From assembly GCA_937893125.1 (NCBI GenBank), contig CALBHW010000026.1:1-30810 (forward strand): DNA of 30,810 nt, given 5' to 3'. Shown in pieces: positions 16,001 through 23,890 of this stretch. How positions within the stretch are numbered: position 1 is the first letter of the stretch; each line of letters begins with the position of its first letter. The translations under genes and the position numbers were made by a program. Under the pieces are notes generated by a model. The model worked only from the letters and a program-made list of their open reading frames with translations. It had not been told where the DNA came from and searched no databases. Source of the stretch: an uncultured Clostridia bacterium (GTDB taxonomy: Bacteria > Bacillota > Clostridia > Christensenellales > UBA1242).

Positions 16001-16314
16001 TTTCTGTTTGTCGTCGTGATGATAATTTTGCCTTCTCCGCCCTTTCCGCTTTCTGTTGTGAAAAAGCCTTCGCCGTCGTGATAAGTAAGAATGGTTTTGC
16101 CGTCGACATCGCCCGCACTAAATGTAAGTTGCGTGTGCTCGTCCTTGTATTTAAAGTCGACTAAGCCATCAGTCGAGATTGTATCCCCGTCTTCAATGAC
16201 AAGATACGAACTCCTAATTAAAATAACTTCGTTGTCTGTTGAAAAATAATAAATTGTAAGCCCAATGCTAATTGAAGCGATAGCAATGACTAAAAACAAT
16301 AAAAATTTTTTCAT
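13072..16314 (-). CDS. Large GLUG-repeat surface protein with N-terminal membrane anchor
   Basis: A 1080-residue protein. Residues 5-24 form one hydrophobic segment after MKK; there is no lipobox or signal-peptidase site I would trust, so it is either a signal peptide or, more likely, a type II anchor. From about residue 190 to 1000 it is built from GLUG-type repeats of 20-30 residues, for example VGGIAGINEGHISRVYS, VGGLVGDANGIIEKSHS, AGGLAGANNGGTILSS and GGVAGYNYGGVVSES. Such repeats form beta-helical stalks in surface and adhesin proteins. There is no C-terminal LPxTG and membrane segment; the protein ends VTEPVEGE. It has a perfect consensus promoter and a very strong terminator, so high expression is expected. 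The target is unknown. Confidence 0.85.
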   Translation of the reverse strand: MKKFLLFLVIAIASISIGLTIYYFSTDNEVILIRSSYLVIEDGDTISTDGLVDFKYKDEHTQLTFSAGDVDGKTILTYHDGEGFFTTESGKGGEGKIIITTTNRNYPELVVNVLVCDGSEEYPYIISSADALSQIGKEDSKYTTSKSYKLGADIIFPIADDVSWTPISSFSGVFDGNFYTISNITITNESAPTGMESVGFISTLEKDAVIKNLYIKGLSINVADRANVGSVVGYNKAGTIQTTEVTGVISSTKTNLCYVGGIVGRNEADTTKAHIDRCGFEGKVVVKGFDDDEEPLNHNQVFGGVAGYNYGGVVSESYFRCVGEGQISIGTGLFGGIVGMNEEKDTLTANIYDCYCFLANGVDDMSYSKMGGIVYDNSCTNGTNSVMGNYYYCGENEDGLSKLTNGNIGSTRTRQDKEKISENNNKFFTKEIFGNLAKENFVTYSKMSTNEKRFWAFDSVWEVSSSYPLLNIRSAVGSTYLDGIDDIKGDEVIDTAEELYNKLKANPTGAYVLRGQKEGDNWVIDFGGLDWVWGDENHPLFAFSGILAGLEERVIIKNLKIVNIISQEEQETINVGLFTTTQNAKFSRLDFVNATITYDHEYVDTRNVSNVGLLAGTANDNVVYDVTIDGLNVDLAGKNFGGFFGVSTSIPSSACISNVTVKNVDARNGYFVIAGGFVGENRTVIIVDKIGEEFSYNTLENIQLYGNCVGGVAGRNYSTISYIDASGIKFVANENTDQKVFVGQKSIAVGGIAGINEGHISRVYSNLSAEIASGRNYIISVGGLIGYNFGLLNLGYASGPQIKVTGDYGVYAGGLAGANNGGTILSSVVEKGYIDCSVENHNTKITNLSNVSIVGGLVGFDGKTTNNFSITGCVSYITSLKGAFVGGLVGDANGIIEKSHSGSQSRSVSITGFVAGGLAGIVPGKIRDCYTVCTLSGVYTDSSYDGISSIVDLKASTIGGFTAVLMNSDSEIKGCYAVVNFKDGGVRFSTCADLSSKYTQGKVVGGIYTTEGTVGLNNFGKIISTSDLNGTGDTSYQLFYKNIGSDDPSVWDVSKGGFPQLDKVDDYLPTSRVTEPVEGE

Positions 16315-16343
16315 TTATTAGACCCCCTATTTTTTCTGGACAT

Positions 16344-16372
16344 ATTATAACCCACAATTTTATGAATGTCAA
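16344..16372 (-). promoter_or_regulatory. Perfect-consensus sigma-A promoter of the GLUG protein gene
   Basis: On the minus strand TTGACA (16372-16367), exactly 17 bases, TATAAT (16349-16344). The leader is only about 20-25 bases and holds AGGGGG before the ATG. Confidence 0.92.
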
Positions 16373-16663
16373 TATCGGTTTAATTTTTTAGTCACTTTAC
16401 ACAAAATTATTCTTGTAATAGTGGCTATTTATCGCGCTTGTAGCCCGTTAATTTAAAATTTTTAATAATAATTTCATACGTTTTTTCAAAAAATTCCAAA
16501 CAAAAAATTTGAAAAAAGTAAGAAACCCACAACATTCATTTAAAGTTGTAATTTAAAATGGGTTGAAAGCACGAATATATATGTAAATATATATTTATTA
16601 TAAAACATATATTAAAGTAATATGTATCAAAAGATTTAAGAATTTATAAAAGCCCTTTTAAAT
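16373..16663. other. AT-rich intergenic region between the two surface-protein genes
   Basis: About 290 bases with no ORF. It holds a short palindrome GGCTA/TAGCC near 16423-16445, a nested inverted repeat AACCCACAAC...GTTGT...TGGGTT at 16524-16564, and an alternating AT stretch at 16574-16625. No function is evident. Confidence 0.45.
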
Positions 16664-16703
16664 CAATAAAAAAGGAACATTGCTTTTTAGTACAAAGTTC
16701 CTT
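16664..16703 (-). terminator. Terminator of the DUF4097-like protein gene
   Basis: On the minus strand AAGGAAC (16703-16697) pairs with GTTCCTT (16678-16672) around an 18-base loop that can pair further, followed by a T run. Confidence 0.6.
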
Positions 16704-16718
16704 AATTTGGTGTTATTT

Positions 16719-18380
16719 TTAGGTAAAACTTACAAACATACGGGCAGTGCCAGAAGTCGAAACAAGAAGTTTGCCATAATTTGCATTGATAATTGCGGTT
16801 GCAATTCCGTCCTCATAACCGCAACGATATTGATAAGAATAGTTATCCTTATAGGGTGCTTTATTTAGCAAATATTCTTGTCCTCCGCTAACTTGTGATT
16901 GCAAAATTTTTGTATCGAAGAAAGGTTTAGTCGTAGTCAAATATCTAAACTTGAAATCGTCCGTAAAACCTTTTAAAGTCATTGTAACATCTCTGTTTTT
17001 TGCTTTAATCACATTTTCTTCAATATTTGACTCATCATTACAAACGGCTGTAAAAACTATATCCAACTTCGCATTTTGGCTATCAGACAAAATATTAACT
17101 TTTAAAAGTCCGCTGATATTTTTAAGAAATACATTGCCTGTATTTGTAAAAATATCTATGGTTGTCGATTTGATTGATGATTTATTCTCTTGATAAGTCA
17201 AATTGATTTCGCCCGACTCGCTAAGCGCGTAAACGCTACTATTTTTATCAATTTTACTCACATAAATCCTGCCCGACGATGAAGAAAAAGTGCTATTTCC
17301 AGTTAAGTTTGAAATATTTACGCTTCCAGAACCTACTTCAAAATTGTTCCCCGTTGTTGTTGCGTTAAGAATTGTATCCGCAACGATTTTGTTTTCACTC
17401 TTTCCACCGCCATTTTGCAATGAAACAAAGCCATAAACTTGCCCAAAATTATAAGTAGAATTGGTCGAATTTAAAGTAACACCTTTTTGCGAGCCATATT
17501 CGCCAATTGAGCCAAAAGTGAAATTCCCGCCAGTTGAATTGACTGTCAAGTTGCCGAGCAAGGTATCAATATTAACTTTTGCGCCCTTTTTATCAAAAGA
17601 CACAACTTCGAGACCATTTGTAAGTTCGAGTAAAGCGTTGCCGTTTGACGAAAAATTAAGTTCTCCAGTTTTTGTTTCAAATTTTAACTTTTCCGCTGAA
17701 AAAGTTTCACCATTTGACAAAAATACATTTCCCTTTTCAGTCTTGACATTATATACTTTTGCTCCGTTTCCAAAAAGAGTAACTTTACTTGACCCGCTGG
17801 TTGAAAGATAGACATTGTTTGTGTTAATTTTATATGTTTTAGAGACTTCTTCGGTTTCAACATTTTTTGAAGAATAAAACTCAATATCCTTTGCGTTTTT
17901 ACAATAAATCATTGAAACATAGTATTCTTCTGGCATTTTTAGTCTAACAATAGACCCCGACGAAACAAGAAGTCCTGATGGTTCGATGATATTTATCGCT
18001 AAACTCTTATATGTTGCTGACACATCCTCAAACTCATCGACCGAGTATTCGCTAGTAATGTAAGCATTCGCGAAATTACTTTTTGTGAACCCACGCACTT
18101 GCTGATTGTAAACAAGTTCAATCACACTCGACTGCTCGTTCGGTTCAATTACAATCTTTGTGCTACTTCCCGCTATTTTAATACTATTTACAAGTGCGAC
18201 CGAAAGGTCGGACGGACTAAATTCTTTTATAATTGTTTCTTCATAATTTACATATTCATACCCTAAAATACTTGTCCCTTGAAAGAAATAAAGAACGGCA
18301 AAAAAAGCACCTGCAAGCACAATCGGCACAAGAAGTAAAAACATAAAATATACAAAAAACTTTTTTACCTTTTTCTTCAT
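16719..18380 (-). CDS. Membrane-anchored DUF4097-like beta-repeat protein
   Basis: A 553-residue protein. A basic N-terminus (MKKKVKKFF) and one hydrophobic segment at about 9-33 anchor it, with the rest outside the cell. From about residue 190 to 430 it consists of short beta strands in which glycine- and serine-rich turns recur (YLSTSGSSKVTLFG, VFLSNGETFS, LNFSSNGNAL, IYVSKIDKNSSVYALSESG). This pattern is that of the DUF4097 putative-adhesin family, which forms a one-sided beta-helix. The C-terminal 100 residues end LLVSTSGTARMFVSFT. AGGGGAG precedes the ATG closely. It lies downstream of alaS on the same strand, 165 bases away. A surface role is likely; its partner is unknown. Confidence 0.7.
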   Translation of the reverse strand: MKKKVKKFFVYFMFLLLVPIVLAGAFFAVLYFFQGTSILGYEYVNYEETIIKEFSPSDLSVALVNSIKIAGSSTKIVIEPNEQSSVIELVYNQQVRGFTKSNFANAYITSEYSVDEFEDVSATYKSLAINIIEPSGLLVSSGSIVRLKMPEEYYVSMIYCKNAKDIEFYSSKNVETEEVSKTYKINTNNVYLSTSGSSKVTLFGNGAKVYNVKTEKGNVFLSNGETFSAEKLKFETKTGELNFSSNGNALLELTNGLEVVSFDKKGAKVNIDTLLGNLTVNSTGGNFTFGSIGEYGSQKGVTLNSTNSTYNFGQVYGFVSLQNGGGKSENKIVADTILNATTTGNNFEVGSGSVNISNLTGNSTFSSSSGRIYVSKIDKNSSVYALSESGEINLTYQENKSSIKSTTIDIFTNTGNVFLKNISGLLKVNILSDSQNAKLDIVFTAVCNDESNIEENVIKAKNRDVTMTLKGFTDDFKFRYLTTTKPFFDTKILQSQVSGGQEYLLNKAPYKDNYSYQYRCGYEDGIATAIINANYGKLLVSTSGTARMFVSFT

Positions 18381-18545
18381 TTTCTCCCCTTTTAAGTCTC
18401 AGGAAAATCAATAAGACTTGTTTTTTAGGATAATCAATATGACGTTTTAACATTTACTATTTTAAAAGTCATAACATATGCCTATCAAAATTAGAGTAAA
18501 AGATTTCGTAAATGTAATCAAAAACAAATCAGTAAAGATAAATCC

Positions 18546-20330
18546 CTAATCTAAAATTGCTTTAATCCTTCTAACGCCCGCACTACTTGATTCTTCTTTT
18601 ACAATCTTGAAGTGGTGCAATTCGCCCGTATGTTTGACATGTGGTCCACCACAAATTTCGGTCGATTTGTCGCCAATAATGTAAACCTTAACTTTGTCGC
18701 CGTATTTGTTTTCAAAAACACCGACCGCCCCGAGACTTTTTGCTTCATCGAGGCTCATTTCTTTGCAAACAACAGGGATATCTTCTTTTATACACTCGTT
18801 TACATAATCTTCAAGGGCTTTCTTTTCTTCGTCGGTCAACTTGTGGTCGCAGTTAAAGTCAAAACGGAGACGCTCGCTTGTAATATTGCTTCCCTTTTGA
18901 TTGATGTCTGGACTAACTATATGTTTTAGAGCGGAATTTAAAAGGTGTACTGCGGTATGAAGTTTGACTGTATTTTCGCCAGTGTCGGCAAGCCCGCCTT
19001 TAAACACTTTGTCACCCGCCATTTTGCTTTTTTCTTGGTGAATCTTAAAGGCTTCTTTGTATCCTTCTTCGTCAACGCCGAGTCCTTTTTCTTTCGCGAG
19101 TTCCTTTGTAAGTTCCAAAGGAAAGCCAAAAGTATCGTACAATCTAAACGCAGTTTTGCCATTTAAAACGCCATTTGTCGTGTATTTGCAAACTTTTTCA
19201 AATTCCTTAATTCCTTGAGAAAGGGTTTTAGAAAATTTTTCGTTTTCAAGTAAAATTTGTTTTTCAATTTCCGATTGTTTTTCAACAAGTTCTGGATAAA
19301 ATTCTTTATAAATATCAACGACGACGCCCACAAGTTCAGCGAGTCTACTGCCGTCAAAATTGAGTTTTCTAGCACAGTTTATTGCACGCCTAATAAGTCG
19401 CCTTAGGACATACCCTTGTTCAACATTTAGTGGCACGACTCCGTCACAAATCATAAAGACGGACGCTTTGATGTGGTCAGCAATTATACGCATATTTCTT
19501 TTTGTTTCGTTATTTAAAAGGTAGAAAAGGTTGCTAATTTCTTCGATTTTTTTGATAATTGGCATAAAAAGTTCGCTATCATAAACGCTTTCATATCCAT
19601 TTGAAATATACAAAAGTCTATCAAAACCAAATCCCGTGTCAACATTGCGTTGCTTGTTTGGCTCTGCCTTTCCGCCCTTATTTTTTATGACATATTCCAT
19701 ATATACATCGTTGCCGATTTCGACATATTTCCCGCAATTGCACGATGGGTTACAATCTTTCGAGCATTTCTTCTTACCCGTGTCTATAAACATTTCGCTA
19801 TCAGGCCCGCAAGGTCCGACGCCACTTGCCAAAATCCACCAGTTGTGCTCTTTTGGTAAAAAGAAAATTTGCGCGTCAGTAAGTCCACACTTCTTCCAAC
19901 ATTCATAAGACTCATTGTCCCTAGGCGCCGTTTCGTCTCCCGCAAAAACAGTGACAGCCAAATCTTCTTTTTTAATTCCCAAATAATTTGGGTTGGTCAA
20001 AAAGTCAAAACTCCACGCAATTTTTTCCTTTTTAAAATAGTCGCCAAGGCTCCAATTTCCTAGCATTTCAAAAAATGTGCAGTGATAATCGTCGCCGACC
20101 TCTTCAATATCTCCCGTTCTTATACACTTTTGAATGTCAACAAGCCTTTTCCCACAAGGGTGCTTTTCACCTAATAAATATGGAACAAGTGGGTGCATTC
20201 CAGCGGTCGTAAAAAGGACACTTGGGTCGTTTTCTGGCACAAGTGAAGCGCTCGGAATAGCAACGTGTCCGCGTTCTTTATAAAAATTCAACCACATATT
20301 TCGTAGTTCTTTTGCTGTAAGTTTTTTCAT
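18546..20330 (-). CDS. alaS: Alanyl-tRNA synthetase, short form without C-Ala domain
   Basis: A 594-residue AlaRS; common bacterial enzymes have about 870. Present in order: class II catalytic domain (GHVAIPSASLVP, LFTTAGMHPLVPYLLG, TFFEMLGNWSLGDYF, GVGPCGPDSEMF), a Cys-rich insert CSKDCNPSCNCG, GFGFDRLL, the tRNA-recognition helical domain, and the editing domain with HTAVH near residue 458 and CGGPHV at about 560. The protein stops right after the editing domain (SSAGVRRIKAILD), so the dimerising, tRNA-elbow-binding C-Ala domain is missing. From memory this architecture and wording (HPLVPYLLG, VTVFAGDE) resemble AlaRS of Patescibacteria. The stop is clean and the gene intact, so it is not a truncation. 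A family I repeat lies in its upstream region; no T-box leader is seen. Confidence 0.93.
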   Translation of the reverse strand: MKKLTAKELRNMWLNFYKERGHVAIPSASLVPENDPSVLFTTAGMHPLVPYLLGEKHPCGKRLVDIQKCIRTGDIEEVGDDYHCTFFEMLGNWSLGDYFKKEKIAWSFDFLTNPNYLGIKKEDLAVTVFAGDETAPRDNESYECWKKCGLTDAQIFFLPKEHNWWILASGVGPCGPDSEMFIDTGKKKCSKDCNPSCNCGKYVEIGNDVYMEYVIKNKGGKAEPNKQRNVDTGFGFDRLLYISNGYESVYDSELFMPIIKKIEEISNLFYLLNNETKRNMRIIADHIKASVFMICDGVVPLNVEQGYVLRRLIRRAINCARKLNFDGSRLAELVGVVVDIYKEFYPELVEKQSEIEKQILLENEKFSKTLSQGIKEFEKVCKYTTNGVLNGKTAFRLYDTFGFPLELTKELAKEKGLGVDEEGYKEAFKIHQEKSKMAGDKVFKGGLADTGENTVKLHTAVHLLNSALKHIVSPDINQKGSNITSERLRFDFNCDHKLTDEEKKALEDYVNECIKEDIPVVCKEMSLDEAKSLGAVGVFENKYGDKVKVYIIGDKSTEICGGPHVKHTGELHHFKIVKEESSSAGVRRIKAILD

Positions 20331-20380
20331 TTTAACCTTCTTTTTTTTATTATTTTGACTTTTTGGGGCGTTTTTATTTA

Positions 20381-20508
20381 TTGGAAGTTTTGTCTGGGAG
20401 CTTGCTCACCAGCAAAACTGATGTTTATTCAAACTAGTGATGCCACAACTTGTTGTGGATTTGCGTTAGCAAATTGATTTGTGAATACAAAGCAACATCA
20501 CATAGTTT
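20381..20508 (+). repeat. Family I element: leading hairpin plus cloverleaf
   Basis: The first 55 bases match 30591-30645 at 46 of 55 positions without gaps. Leading hairpin 20387-20418: GTTTTG, T, CTGG, GAGC, loop TT, GCTC, unpaired A, CCAG, CAAAAC. Then a closing stem AAACTAGTGATG (20431-20442) with CATCAC, bulged A, TAGTTT (20496-20508) encloses three hairpins: CCACAA-cttg-TTGTGG (20443-20458), ATTTGC-gtta-GCAAAT (20459-20474) and TTTGT-gaat-ACAAA (20478-20491). It lies between dnaB and alaS, in the alaS upstream region on the opposite strand. Confidence 0.8.
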
Positions 20509-20621
20509 ATCATTAAAAAAACGCTCTTAGCCTTTAAAATAAATATTACTTGTTTTTTTAATTTTATTTTTTTTATGTAAATTTTTCTACTAAAAACCTT
20601 TTTCTAACAAAAGTTTTATTT

Positions 20622-22031
20622 TTAGTATGGGATGTCGTCATCGTCAGGGGGTGGAGCGGTTTCTTCTAGGCTCGCAACATCGTTTGACCTATTCGCGTCA
20701 ACATAGGTTGTGATTTCTGGAATCCATTTAACCTTTATGTTTGCAAGTGCGCCGTTACGGTGTTTTGCAACAATAAGTTCACGAATATTTGGTCCGTCTT
20801 CGTTTTCCGTGTCGCTGTATTTTGAAGCGTCGTAAATAAACATAACAATATCCGCGTCTTGCTCAATTGCGCCCGATTCCCTAAGGTCACTAAGTTGTGG
20901 TCTATGGTCGCCTTGTCTTTTTTCAACATCACGGGACAACTGCGACAAAAGAAGAATTGGCACTTGAAGTTCCTTTGCTGCTGATTTTAGCGCTTTTGTG
21001 AAATTCGCGATTTCTTGTTGTCTACTTGTTTCCTTGCTGACTGACTTGCTCGACATAAGTTGAAGGTAGTCAATCATAATAAGGTCAAGACCGTGTTCGC
21101 GTTTAAGTCTCCTGCACTTGCTTAAAATTTCGGTTGGCGTATTAAGAGACGAGTCGTCGATATAGATTTTTGCACTTGCAAGTTTTTTGTTCCCTTCCCA
21201 AAGCGCTTTCCAGTCGCTTGGCGAAAGTTTGCCCATAAGCGCCTTTTCCATACTGACTCCACTTACTGAGCAAAGCGTTCTTTGTGCGATTTGCTCTTTT
21301 GGCATTTCAAGTGAAAACACCGCGCAACTGCACTTTCCATTTAGCGCTGCGTGGTTGACGATGTTCATCGCAAGACTTGTTTTCCCGACACCTGGACGCG
21401 CAGCAATCAAAATAAGGTCGCTCTTTTGAAGCCCGTTTGTAACTTTATCAAGCCCTTGTATGCCCGTTGCAACGCCACGAATTGCGCCTGCATTTTTATC
21501 AATTTCTTCAAACTTTTTAAGAACAGAGCCAAGTGACTCGTTAATTTGCTCTAAGCTTGAAGTGTCCTCCTTTTCCGCAATATCAAAAATTGATTTTTCC
21601 GCAAAAGCAAGCACATTTTCTTCCGTCCCGTCATAGGCTTTGTCAATAATGTCTTGGCTACTTGAAATAAGTTTCCTTAACATTGAGTCACGCTTAACAA
21701 TGTCGACATAATGCTTGTAGTTTGCCGCACTTGGAACAATGTTTGTGAGAGTCGTAATGTAGTCAATCCCGCCGACCGCTTCAAGAACACCTTTTCTTTC
21801 AAGGTCGTCAGTCAAAGTAACATAGTCGATAGGTCTATTTGCCGTGTAAATTTCGCGCATACTCTCAAAAATCGTCTTGTGCGCCTTAACATAAAAGTCC
21901 GCTTCCCTTAAAACCGCCATAATCCCAAGAACGGCGCTGTCATCAAGAAGTAAACACCCAAGACAACTTTGCTCGGCTTCGATGCTATGTGGAGTTATCC
22001 TTGCGGTAACTTTGTTAGGTTTGTTTTCCAT
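20622..22031 (-). CDS. dnaB: Replicative DNA helicase DnaB
   Basis: A 469-residue hexameric helicase of the replication fork. The N-terminal primase-interacting domain begins ITPHSIEAEQSCLGCLLLD. The RecA-like C-terminal domain shows Walker A (ARPGVGKTS), the ICSLEMP-like CAVFSLEMPKEQ, Walker B (LDLIMIDYLQLM), the QQEIANFTKALKSAAKELQVPI segment and the DLRESGAIEQDADIVMF motif. Length is normal. The C-terminus is an acidic tail (PPPDDDDIPY), as in many Bacillota DnaB. A promoter lies at 22060-22089 and AAAGGAAA precedes the start. It is followed after 290 bases by alaS. Confidence 0.96.
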   Translation of the reverse strand: MENKPNKVTARITPHSIEAEQSCLGCLLLDDSAVLGIMAVLREADFYVKAHKTIFESMREIYTANRPIDYVTLTDDLERKGVLEAVGGIDYITTLTNIVPSAANYKHYVDIVKRDSMLRKLISSSQDIIDKAYDGTEENVLAFAEKSIFDIAEKEDTSSLEQINESLGSVLKKFEEIDKNAGAIRGVATGIQGLDKVTNGLQKSDLILIAARPGVGKTSLAMNIVNHAALNGKCSCAVFSLEMPKEQIAQRTLCSVSGVSMEKALMGKLSPSDWKALWEGNKKLASAKIYIDDSSLNTPTEILSKCRRLKREHGLDLIMIDYLQLMSSKSVSKETSRQQEIANFTKALKSAAKELQVPILLLSQLSRDVEKRQGDHRPQLSDLRESGAIEQDADIVMFIYDASKYSDTENEDGPNIRELIVAKHRNGALANIKVKWIPEITTYVDANRSNDVASLEETAPPPDDDDIPY

Positions 22032-22059
22032 TTATTATTTCCTTTTTCTATTTGTAAGA

Positions 22060-22089
22060 ATTTTACCACCAAAAGACCTTTCAAGTCAA
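22060..22089 (-). promoter_or_regulatory. Sigma-A promoter of dnaB
   Basis: On the minus strand TTGACT (22089-22084), 18 bases, TAAAAT (22065-22060), with a leader of about 25 bases. The rest of the gap up to 22305 shows nothing recognisable. Confidence 0.65.
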
Positions 22090-22305
22090 GATAGATGTTT
22101 TAAGTAATTTTCACGACTTTTATTGTGCAAACTATTTTTAAAGTTATTGGCTTTTCCGCCACCACATTTAAGGTGACAAACTCTTTTATTTAAATCCATT
22201 TTCTAAACGAGTCTAAAAAGGCTTTAAATAATTTATTTTAACTAAACCCGTCCGTAATTAAATTTGCTTTTAAAGTTTAAGACCAAAAAAAACGCAAAAA
22301 TTTCA

Positions 22306-22605
22306 CTAATCGGCAAATGGGTCGCGTTCGCTTTCTTTTGTCGAATTTTGTTCTTTTTTGTCGTCCATTTTAGAGAAAATGACGAGCCCAATAAAGCACC
22401 CCAAAAGAAGCATTGCAAGAGTTACGAAAAGACTAACAACATTAGTGTATCCTGGCACTTCGCGAGACATAATAAAGTTAAATACTAAAATTATAGGCAA
22501 CATAATAAGCAAAATTATGCCATATCTCTTGCAATATTTTGCAAGAAGTCCTTTTGTGTCGTTTATCTTTCTTTTTCTTTTACTAATTTCGTCATCTTTC
22601 TTCAT
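22306..22605 (-). CDS. Small two-helix membrane protein
   Basis: About 99 residues: a basic, charged N-terminus (MKKDDEISKRKRK), two hydrophobic segments (about 30-47 and 57-78) and a charged tail ending ERDPFAD. I recognise no family. It overlaps the end of the upstream lipoprotein gene by 14 bases, so the two are surely cotranscribed and probably coupled, and may work together at the membrane. AAAGGAAA fits the start at 22605 better than the ATG six bases earlier at 22611. Confidence 0.7.
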   Translation of the reverse strand: MKKDDEISKRKRKINDTKGLLAKYCKRYGIILLIMLPIILVFNFIMSREVPGYTNVVSLFVTLAMLLLGCFIGLVIFSKMDDKKEQNSTKESERDPFAD

Positions 22606-23890
22606 TGTCATTTTCCTTTCCGTTAACTAAGTCGTCAATTGCTTGTAAAAGTTCAATTCCCGTCAAATCTTCTTGTTTTTGTGGTTTTCTACTTGTCTTA
22701 CTTTTTGATTTTTCTTTTTTAGCGCTTTTCTTTATTGTTTTTTTGCTTTCTGAGTTCTCTTTCTCGTCGTCCTTTTTAAGTTTTCTTATCCTTTTCTTTT
22801 TAGGTTTTTCTTGTAAAGAATCTTCTTTTGCGCTTGAAATTTCTATCACAACATTTTCCGCTTTAACATTTTCCGCTTTTTCTTCAATAGGTTTTTTACT
22901 TTTTCTATTTTTCACAATAGACAAAACAATCGCAACCGCCATTAAAATTCCACCAACAATAAGCGCAATTCCATAATAAACGACTTGATTTGCGTAATTT
23001 CTAAATACTTTTATTTGCCCGCCAATGTCATTTTCCCACGCCCAAGTGTGCGTGTAGCCGTCAGCAGTCCTTGTTATCTCGCCGTCCGAATGAAGCCTAG
23101 AATAAGGCGTTGTAAATGAAAAAGCATATTTTGCCACTTCGTCACTTAGTCCGAGTTCGGTTTTTGCAACATCGACAACGCTTGTTCCAGCAGAATAGGA
23201 TTTGTATTGAGAGAGCAATTTTGGTTCTTCCTTGTTGTAGAAAAATGGCGAACAAGTCTCCACCATTTTTGTCGCAAAAAAGGTTGTTTCGGTCGTGTCA
23301 TCAAGCACCATAATTGGTGTGTCAATTAAGGTCGAATAAAAGTCTTTATCGACGACAATGTTTTTAGTTTCCGCGTCATATTTGTAGGCACTTGGGCAAT
23401 AAAAAGCAAGATAGGCATAAATTGATTTAAAGGCAACATCAATCTTGATTGTCGTCGCTTCCGCGACAGATTGCGTCGCGTTTGGCGTCACCGCGCCTCC
23501 GACAAGTTTGTTTGTGTCCTTGTCACACGCATAAAAGCGTGGATATGCACTAATGATAAAAGCAAATTTTGAGTCTTGCCCCATCGTTTGCCAACTTGCG
23601 TTATCTTTATATATATTATCAAAAAGGTCGACAAGTTTAGTTTTATATGCACTCACAATTTGGTTGTGATAGGCTGAGACAAGTTCGTACGCCTTTTGTT
23701 TTTGGCTATTTATTCCCGTCCCAGAAAGGGTCGAAACATCAAATTCAATTTCAGTCAAAATCTCCCCACTTGCGTATTGAGTGGTCGACATTTTAACTGG
23801 CGAACACGCAAAGAAAAATAGGCAAAATGCAAAACACATTATGCAAAGAAAGGTCTTTTTAAAAATGTTTTTTCTTTTCTTTTTCTCCAC
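22592..23890 (-). CDS. Lipoprotein with a C-terminal membrane helix and basic cytoplasmic tail
   Basis: 432 residues. A GTG start (AAAGGAAAG upstream) gives a lysine-rich N-terminus, a hydrophobic core and the lipobox-like FFFAC, so Cys29 or so should be lipidated. An extracellular domain of about 260 residues follows (IEFDVSTLSGTG ... THTWAWENDIGG), then a membrane helix near 305-325 (YYGIALIVGGILMAVAIVL) and a tail of about 105 residues full of Lys, Ser and Glu (KPKKKRIRKLKKDD, SKSKTSRKPQKQ). A lipid anchor plus a helix is unusual but known for LppM-like lipoproteins, which the outer domain may resemble. The basic tail could contact nucleic acid, ribosomes or acidic lipid. Function unknown. 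Confidence 0.75.
   Translation of the reverse strand: MEKKKRKNIFKKTFLCIMCFAFCLFFFACSPVKMSTTQYASGEILTEIEFDVSTLSGTGINSQKQKAYELVSAYHNQIVSAYKTKLVDLFDNIYKDNASWQTMGQDSKFAFIISAYPRFYACDKDTNKLVGGAVTPNATQSVAEATTIKIDVAFKSIYAYLAFYCPSAYKYDAETKNIVVDKDFYSTLIDTPIMVLDDTTETTFFATKMVETCSPFFYNKEEPKLLSQYKSYSAGTSVVDVAKTELGLSDEVAKYAFSFTTPYSRLHSDGEITRTADGYTHTWAWENDIGGQIKVFRNYANQVVYYGIALIVGGILMAVAIVLSIVKNRKSKKPIEEKAENVKAENVVIEISSAKEDSLQEKPKKKRIRKLKKDDEKENSESKKTIKKSAKKEKSKSKTSRKPQKQEDLTGIELLQAIDDLVNGKENDNEER

Noticed and set aside
20387..20418. Leading hairpin as a rho-independent terminator
   Set aside because: No U-run follows on either strand, and the sequence is conserved as part of a repeat beyond the stem.
20431..20508. 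Cloverleaf as a tRNA or tRNA-like gene
   Set aside because: No T-loop GTTCRA, no plausible anticodon arm of the right size, and helix lengths do not fit tRNA.
20331..20621. T-box leader for alaS
   Set aside because: No T-box core motif (AGGGTGGNACCGCG type) on the minus strand; the structure there is the family I repeat.
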